A stretch of 46,938 nt of DNA from assembly GCF_001579045.1 (NCBI RefSeq), contig NZ_KQ970262.1:323040-369977 (forward strand), in the 5' to 3' direction. The position numbers and the translations under genes are program-made. Positions 42,917-46,938 of the stretch are shown in pieces (the stretch's first letter is position 1; each line of letters starts with the position of its first letter). Under the pieces are notes generated by a model. That model was given only the letters and a program-made list of their open reading frames with translations. It was not told the origin of the DNA and made no database searches. This DNA comes from Streptococcus mitis (GTDB taxonomy: Bacteria > Bacillota > Bacilli > Lactobacillales > Streptococcaceae).

Positions 42917-43837
42917 ATGACCAACGAATTTTTACATTTTGAAAAAATCAGTCGCCAGACTTGGCAATCTTTACATCGAAAAACAACACCTCCTTTGACA
43001 GAAGAGGAATTAGAATCCATCAAGAGTTTTAATGACCAGATTAGCTTGCAGGATGTTACCGATGTCTATCTACCCCTAGCCCATCTCATCCAGATTTACA
43101 AACGTACCAAGGATGATTTGGCCTTTTCAAAAGGAATTTTCCTCCAACGTGAAAGTAAAACCCAGCCTTTTATCATTGGGGTTTCTGGGAGTGTTGCCGT
43201 TGGAAAATCCACAACTAGTCGCCTACTTCAAATCCTGCTATCCCGTACGCTTACAGATGCTACGGTTGAGTTGGTAACAACTGACGGCTTTCTCTATCCC
43301 AACCAGACCCTGATTGAGCAAGGGATTCTAAATCGTAAGGGATTTCCTGAAAGCTATGATATGGAAGCTCTTCTCAACTTCCTGGATCACATCAAAAATG
43401 GACAAGATGTAGATATTCCTGTCTATTCTCATGAAGTCTACGACATCGTACCCGAGGAAAAGCAAAGCGTCAAAGCTGCTGATTTTGTCATTGTTGAGGG
43501 AATAAATGTCTTTCAAAATCCACAAAACGAGCGTCTCTACATTACTGACTTCTTTGACTTTTCCATCTATGTTGATGCTTCAGTTGATGACATCGAGAGT
43601 TGGTATCTGGACCGTTTCTTGAAAATGCTGAGCCTAGCCCAAAACGACCCTGATAGCTACTATTATCGTTTTACACAAATGCCGATTGGGGAAGTGGAAT
43701 CCTTTGCCCATCAGGTCTGGACCAGTATCAATCTCACAAATCTACAAAATTATATTGAACCAACCAGAAATCGTGCAGAAGTGATTCTTCATAAAACAAA
43801 GAACCATGAAATCGATGAAATTTACTTAAAAAAATAA
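42917..43837 (+). CDS. coaA: Pantothenate kinase type I
   Basis: 306 aa from [16 protein letters not shown] (AGGGG upstream); the frame extends to 42803 without a ribosome site. P-loop [12 protein letters not shown] (88-99); [10 protein letters not shown] and [15 protein letters not shown] are type I PanK motifs. First committed step of coenzyme A synthesis. -10 TATGAT lies about 30 nt upstream. Confidence 0.97.
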   Translation: MTNEFLHFEKISRQTWQSLHRKTTPPLTEEELESIKSFNDQISLQDVTDVYLPLAHLIQIYKRTKDDLAFSKGIFLQRESKTQPFIIGVSGSVAVGKSTTSRLLQILLSRTLTDATVELVTTDGFLYPNQTLIEQGILNRKGFPESYDMEALLNFLDHIKNGQDVDIPVYSHEVYDIVPEEKQSVKAADFVIVEGINVFQNPQNERLYITDFFDFSIYVDASVDDIESWYLDRFLKMLSLAQNDPDSYYYRFTQMPIGEVESFAHQVWTSINLTNLQNYIEPTRNRAEVILHKTKNHEIDEIYLKK

Positions 43838-43844
43838 TTTCCCC

Positions 43845-43873
43845 TTGTCAAAACGTAAGTTTTCAGATATAAT
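43845..43873 (+). promoter_or_regulatory. Promoter of rpsT
   Basis: TTGTCA (43845-43850), 17 nt, TATAAT (43868-43873), about 31 nt before the TTG start of rpsT. Confidence 0.7.
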
Positions 43874-43904
43874 GGTATAGTTAGTAAATATGGAGGTAAG
43901 AACA

Positions 43905-44141
43905 TTGGCAAACATTAAATCAGCTATCAAACGCGCTGAATTGAACGTTAAACAAAACGAAAAGAACTCAGCTCAAAAATCAGCTATGCGTACTGCTATC
44001 AAAGCTTTCGAAGCAAACCCATCTGAAGAACTTTTCCGTGCTGCTAGCTCAGCTATCGATAAAGCAGAAACTAAAGGTTTGATTCACAAAAACAAAGCAA
44101 GCCGCGACAAAGCTCGTCTTTCAGCTAAACTTGCTAAATAA
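43905..44141 (+). CDS. rpsT: 30S ribosomal protein S20, TTG start
   Basis: 78 aa: [20 protein letters not shown] starting at TTG 43905, 7 nt after GGAGGT. The upstream ATG at 43890 lies within the ribosome site's neighbourhood and has no site of its own. S20 starts with a non-ATG codon in some bacteria (E. coli uses TTG) and this limits its own translation there; the same may apply here. Binds 16S rRNA in the small subunit. Confidence 0.95.
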
Positions 44142-44144
44142 GAA

Positions 44145-44168
44145 ACAGTCCATAGAGGCTGTTTTTTT
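44145..44168 (+). terminator. Terminator of rpsT
   Basis: ACAG-t-CC...GG-CTGT stem followed by TTTTTT, directly after the stop. Confidence 0.8.
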
Positions 44169-44193
44169 GTCTCCAAATAGGAAAGGGTAGAAA

Positions 44194-44706
44194 ATGAAAA
44201 TCGCAATTATCGGATATTCTGGTGCTGGTAAGTCAACTCTAGCAGCAAAGTTATCTCTCTACTACTCCATCCCAAAACTTCATATGGACACACTCCAATT
44301 TCAACCTGGTTGGCAAGACAGTGACCGCGAATGGATGTTGACCGAGATGAAAAGCTTTCTCACCAAGCATGAAGATTGGGTCATTGATGGGAATTATTCT
44401 TGGTGCTATTACGAGGAAAGAATGCAGGAAGCTGACCAAATCATCTTTCTCAATTTTTCTCGCTGGAATTGTCTGCTACGAGCCTTTAAACGTTATCTCA
44501 CATACCGAGGCAAGGTCAGAGAAAGTATGGCAGCTGGATGTGAAGAACAATTTAATTGGGAGTTTATCAGATGGATTCTCAGGGATGGTCGAACAAAAAA
44601 TGCTAAGGATAGATACCAATATTTAAACAATACTTACCCAGAAAAGATGCATATTCTCCATTCTCAAGCAGAGATTGATTGTTTTTTGCGATCTTTAAAA
44701 AAGTAA
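44194..44706 (+). CDS. P-loop kinase-like protein, FlaR (DNA topology modulation) type
   Basis: 170 aa. Walker A GYSGAGKST (7-15), LHMDTLQFQPGWQD and WVIDGNYSWCY motifs shared with the FlaR 'DNA topology modulation' and adenylate-kinase-like family. The true substrate is not known. AGGAAAGGG before the ATG. It follows rpsT with no visible promoter, so read-through or a weak promoter feeds it. Confidence 0.8.
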   Translation: MKIAIIGYSGAGKSTLAAKLSLYYSIPKLHMDTLQFQPGWQDSDREWMLTEMKSFLTKHEDWVIDGNYSWCYYEERMQEADQIIFLNFSRWNCLLRAFKRYLTYRGKVRESMAAGCEEQFNWEFIRWILRDGRTKNAKDRYQYLNNTYPEKMHILHSQAEIDCFLRSLKK

Positions 44707-44751
44707 ACAATATAGTAGCATTTCATTAAAATCAGCATGTACTAATTGACT

Positions 44752-44790
44752 AAAAAAGGAAGTTTTTCATCCAGAAAGTCTTCCTTTTTT
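44752..44790 (+). terminator. Terminator of the FlaR-like gene (bidirectional)
   Basis: AAAAAAGGAAG (44752-44762) pairs with CTTCCTTTTTT (44780-44790), giving T-runs on both strands. Confidence 0.75.
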
Positions 44791-44898
44791 CCTTTTATTC
44801 AACAATTAAAAATAACTCGAGCAATTTATAAATCAACAATAAAATTCTCCTAGAAATGAAGAGAATCTTGTTCATAGTTTCTGAGTTCGTGATACAAG

Positions 44899-44938
44899 AA
44901 AACTGAAGGAAGTATAGTCCTACTTCTTTCAGTTTTTT
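44899..44938 (-). terminator. Terminator of the Sir2 gene (bidirectional)
   Basis: AAAACTGAAGGAAGTA (44899-44914) pairs with TACTTCTTTCAGTTTT (44921-44936), overlapping the stop codon of the deacetylase gene. Confidence 0.75.
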
Positions 44939-45668
44939 ATTGTCTCAATTTAGAAAAAACTTCTCCAATCTTACCTTCGATAACTAAATCAGCTTGGCTG
45001 TCTTGAGGAGTGCTGGATTTATTGATAACGACAAGATTTGACCCTGAAAAATAATTGATTAGGCTAGCTGCAGGGTAAACAACTAAGGAAGTTCCACCAA
45101 TGATCAACAAATCTGCTTGCTGAATGACTCGAGTTGCGCGACTAAATACATTCATATCTAGCGCTTCCTCATAAAGGGTCACGTCAGGTTTGACCACCTT
45201 GCCACAATCTAAGCAGTAGGGAACTGGACCTTCAAGTTCCAAAAAGGCAGTCAAATCATAAAAGCGATGGCAGCCCAAACAATAATTACGATCTGCACTA
45301 CCATGCAGTTTCAAAACTTTCTGAGATCCTGCCATTTCATGGAGACTATCGATATTTTGCGTCACAATCGCCTTTAATTTACCTGTTTTTTCCAACAACG
45401 CTAGATAATCATGTGCTAAATTCGGCTTGGCATCAGGATAGAGCAGATACTTTTTGTAGAAATCAAAAAAATCCTCTGGATAGCGCTCAAACATAGTGCG
45501 TGAAACCAGTTGCTCGGCAGTAAAATGGCGACCTAGTTTCAGACTATATATACCATCTGAACTACGAAAATCTGGAATATTAGACTCTGTAGAAACCCCT
45601 GCACCACCGAAAAAGACAATTCTCTGACTTTGATCAATAATACCTTGTAATTGTTCAATCTTATCCAT
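44937..45668 (-). CDS. cobB: NAD-dependent protein deacetylase, Sir2 family
   Basis: 243 aa. NAD motifs GGAGVSTESNIPDFRS and TQNIDSLH; catalytic His122 in LKLHGSAD; structural zinc Cys130, 133, 152 and 155 (YCLGC, YCLDC). Removes acyl groups from lysine side chains using NAD. AGGAGTACAAA before the ATG. Lies downstream of deoD without a visible terminator between them. Confidence 0.94.
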   Translation of the reverse strand: MDKIEQLQGIIDQSQRIVFFGGAGVSTESNIPDFRSSDGIYSLKLGRHFTAEQLVSRTMFERYPEDFFDFYKKYLLYPDAKPNLAHDYLALLEKTGKLKAIVTQNIDSLHEMAGSQKVLKLHGSADRNYCLGCHRFYDLTAFLELEGPVPYCLDCGKVVKPDVTLYEEALDMNVFSRATRVIQQADLLIIGGTSLVVYPAASLINYFSGSNLVVINKSSTPQDSQADLVIEGKIGEVFSKLRQ

Positions 45669-45897
45669 TTTGTACTCCTAGGAATTTTCAAGTTAAAAAG
45701 TTGAAAGTCTTGACTTCTTGTCAACTTGGCTTCCAACTTTATTTGATTATGATTTAGATATTAAACTGACTAGTCTCGGTCCTTTGACACAATTAGGCTT
45801 TCTTCAATTTCCTTATTCTTACCTATTTCAGGATTGATTCATTGTTGATAGTTATCATTTTGAGAACAAGAGAAATCATTCTAAATATAGCCTACCT

Positions 45898-46608
45898 TTA
45901 GTCTGCGATCAATGTTTCCAAACCTACCTTCATCATATCAGTGAAGGTGTTTTGACGTTCTTCTGCAGTTGTATCTTCATCTGGATTAACCAAACTATCT
46001 GAAATAGTCATAATAGCTAAAGCATCAACATGCTGTTGGGCTGCCAGATAGTAAAGAGCCGCTGCTTCCATTTCCACAGCCTTGACTCCCCATTTACCAA
46101 GTTCGATGTTCTTTTCAAAGTAGTTTGAGTAAAAGACATCAGATGATAAAACGTTCCCAACGTGGGTTGTCATACCGAGTTCTTTGGCGATATGGTAGGC
46201 CTTATCCAGCAAATCAAAGCTAGCGATTTGTGGGAAATCGTACTGTGGCCAGTCATTACGGATGATATTTGAGTTGGTTGCAGCTGCCTGCGCCAAAACC
46301 AATTCACGAACGTGGACATCTTCATTCAAAGAACCCGCAGTCCCCACACGAATCAATTTTTTCACACCGTAGTCAACAATCAACTCACGCGCATAAATCG
46401 AAATCGATGGCATTCCCATCCCAGTTCCCATGACAGATACACGGTGACCCTTGTAAGTACCCGTGTAACCAAACATGTTACGCACTTCGTTAAAACAAAC
46501 AGCATCTTCAAGGAAATTTTCCGCAATAAATTTAGCACGAAGAGGATCCCCAGGAAGAAGAATTTTATCAGCAATTTCACCCTGCTGAGCAGCAATATGG
46601 ATAGACAT
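45898..46608 (-). CDS. deoD: Purine-nucleoside phosphorylase DeoD-type
   Basis: 236 aa. [59 protein letters not shown], and [16 protein letters not shown] are hexameric (high-molecular-mass) PNP motifs. Splits purine nucleosides for the salvage pathway, matching the pdp/deoC/transporter cluster. No clear ribosome site before the ATG; a long structured leader lies upstream. Confidence 0.95.
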   Translation of the reverse strand: MSIHIAAQQGEIADKILLPGDPLRAKFIAENFLEDAVCFNEVRNMFGYTGTYKGHRVSVMGTGMGMPSISIYARELIVDYGVKKLIRVGTAGSLNEDVHVRELVLAQAAATNSNIIRNDWPQYDFPQIASFDLLDKAYHIAKELGMTTHVGNVLSSDVFYSNYFEKNIELGKWGVKAVEMEAAALYYLAAQQHVDALAIMTISDSLVNPDEDTTAEERQNTFTDMMKVGLETLIAD

Positions 46609-46652
46609 AATTTATGATACAAAGAGCGACAAGAAAACGACTGAAAATTAGG

Positions 46653-46687
46653 AATCTGACGAGAAATCCTGATTTCTCAGTCAGATT
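46653..46687. repeat. Strong hairpin in the deoD leader
   Basis: AATCTGAC-GAGAAAT, loop CCTG, ATTTCTC-a-GTCAGATT: fifteen paired bases with one bulge. On the deoD (minus) strand it is followed by CCTAATTTTC, a poor U-run, so it could be an attenuator or an mRNA stabiliser. Confidence 0.55.
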
Positions 46688-46757
46688 ATCTATTTTCCGA
46701 GTTTTCCGCTCGTGTTCAAATTAGAACACCTCACTCTACCTTTCTATAAGATACCAA

Positions 46758-46847
46758 GCCCGTAAAAAGCAAAGTGAAAATAGGGGATTGACGCAGCAAG
46801 TACTGGACTTGCAAGTCAATCAATCTTTTTCACACAGCTTTTAGGGC
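46758..46847 (-). repeat. Structured repeat, copy 3 (deoD leader)
   Basis: GCCC-G-TAAA (46758-46766) pairs with TTTAGGGC (46840-46847); GTGAAAA (46774-46780) with TTTTCAC; GATTGAC (46786-46792) with GTCAATC; GCAAGT...ACTTGC forms the top hairpin. The outer frame matches the parC copy almost base for base, while the inner stem differs but still pairs. Flanking sequence (TATAAGATACCAAGCCC) is also shared. Another GAAAGGTAG-type unit starts at the window edge (about 46910-46922). Confidence 0.6.
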
Positions 46848-46938
46848 GGGGTCAATTAAATATTGTTTTGAAAGTCATGGCTAACCCGGGTTCAATTCAA
46901 ACCCGAACTGCCCTACCTTTCTTGTTTTTAGTTTGTAA

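Noticed and set aside
46758-46847. Purine riboswitch controlling deoD
   Set aside because: No purine riboswitch three-way junction is visible, and the same element occurs at parC, which would not fit a purine sensor.

Overview
The window is chromosomal DNA from a mitis-group Streptococcus (S. mitis/oralis/pneumoniae relatives). Signs of this are the low GC, extended -10 promoters (TGnTATAAT), AGGAGG ribosome sites, two BOX repeats, the gene order dacA-sufBUSDC-dnaX-rpsA-ilvE-parC-parE-plsY-nucleoside transporter-coaA, and protein lengths typical of streptococci. ParC carries Gly52 and Asp91, which I recall as the viridans (mitis/oralis) residues rather than the usual pneumococcal Ser52/Asn91, so a non-pneumococcal mitis-group species is more likely.

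Region 1 (1 to about 6230) is the integrase-proximal end of a prophage or phage-like element; the rest lies outside the window on the left. A CI/LexA-type repressor, a membrane protein and a tyrosine integrase run rightward. Across an operator-rich switch region the early genes run leftward: two tiny membrane peptides, two HTH proteins, small unknowns and a BRO-type antirepressor. Two rightward cargo-like genes (a 59-aa ORF and a DUF4145 protein) have their own promoters. A short rightward transcription unit inside the leftward early operon looks like a lambda-OOP-like or type-I-antitoxin-like antisense RNA. The element abuts the rpmA terminator.

Region 2 (6.2-24.6 kb) is core genome: the rplU-prp-rpmA operon with an L21 leader, a DUF1275 protein, a Gfo/Idh/MocA oxidoreductase overlapping a DEAD-box helicase, tuf, an AI-2E-family exporter, dacA (PBP3), the suf iron-sulfur operon, dnaX with a free-methionine-sulfoxide reductase, rpsA and tRNA-Gln/Tyr.

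Region 3 (24.6-34.3 kb) holds an AliB-like peptide-binding lipoprotein directly behind ilvE, then parC and parE separated by a very AT-rich insert of two unknown membrane genes and a repeat-rich spacer, then plsY.

Region 4 (34.3-46.9 kb) is a nucleoside uptake and salvage cluster: an RsmC-like methyltransferase, pdp, deoC, cdd, a nucleoside-binding lipoprotein, and an ABC transporter ATPase with two permeases. A palindromic operator over the -35 region controls it. Then come an unknown membrane gene, coaA, rpsT, a FlaR-like kinase, a Sir2 deacetylase and deoD. The upstream regions of deoD and parC carry copies of the same structured repeat, about 90-100 nt long, whose inner helices differ in sequence but keep pairing.

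The most interesting signals are this structured repeat and its 31-codon upstream ORF overlapping the parC start, the antisense unit and micro-peptides in the phage switch region, the apparent frame break at a run of seven T in the phage early region, and several genes whose -10 box lies only 6-9 nt before the start codon (candidate leaderless mRNAs).
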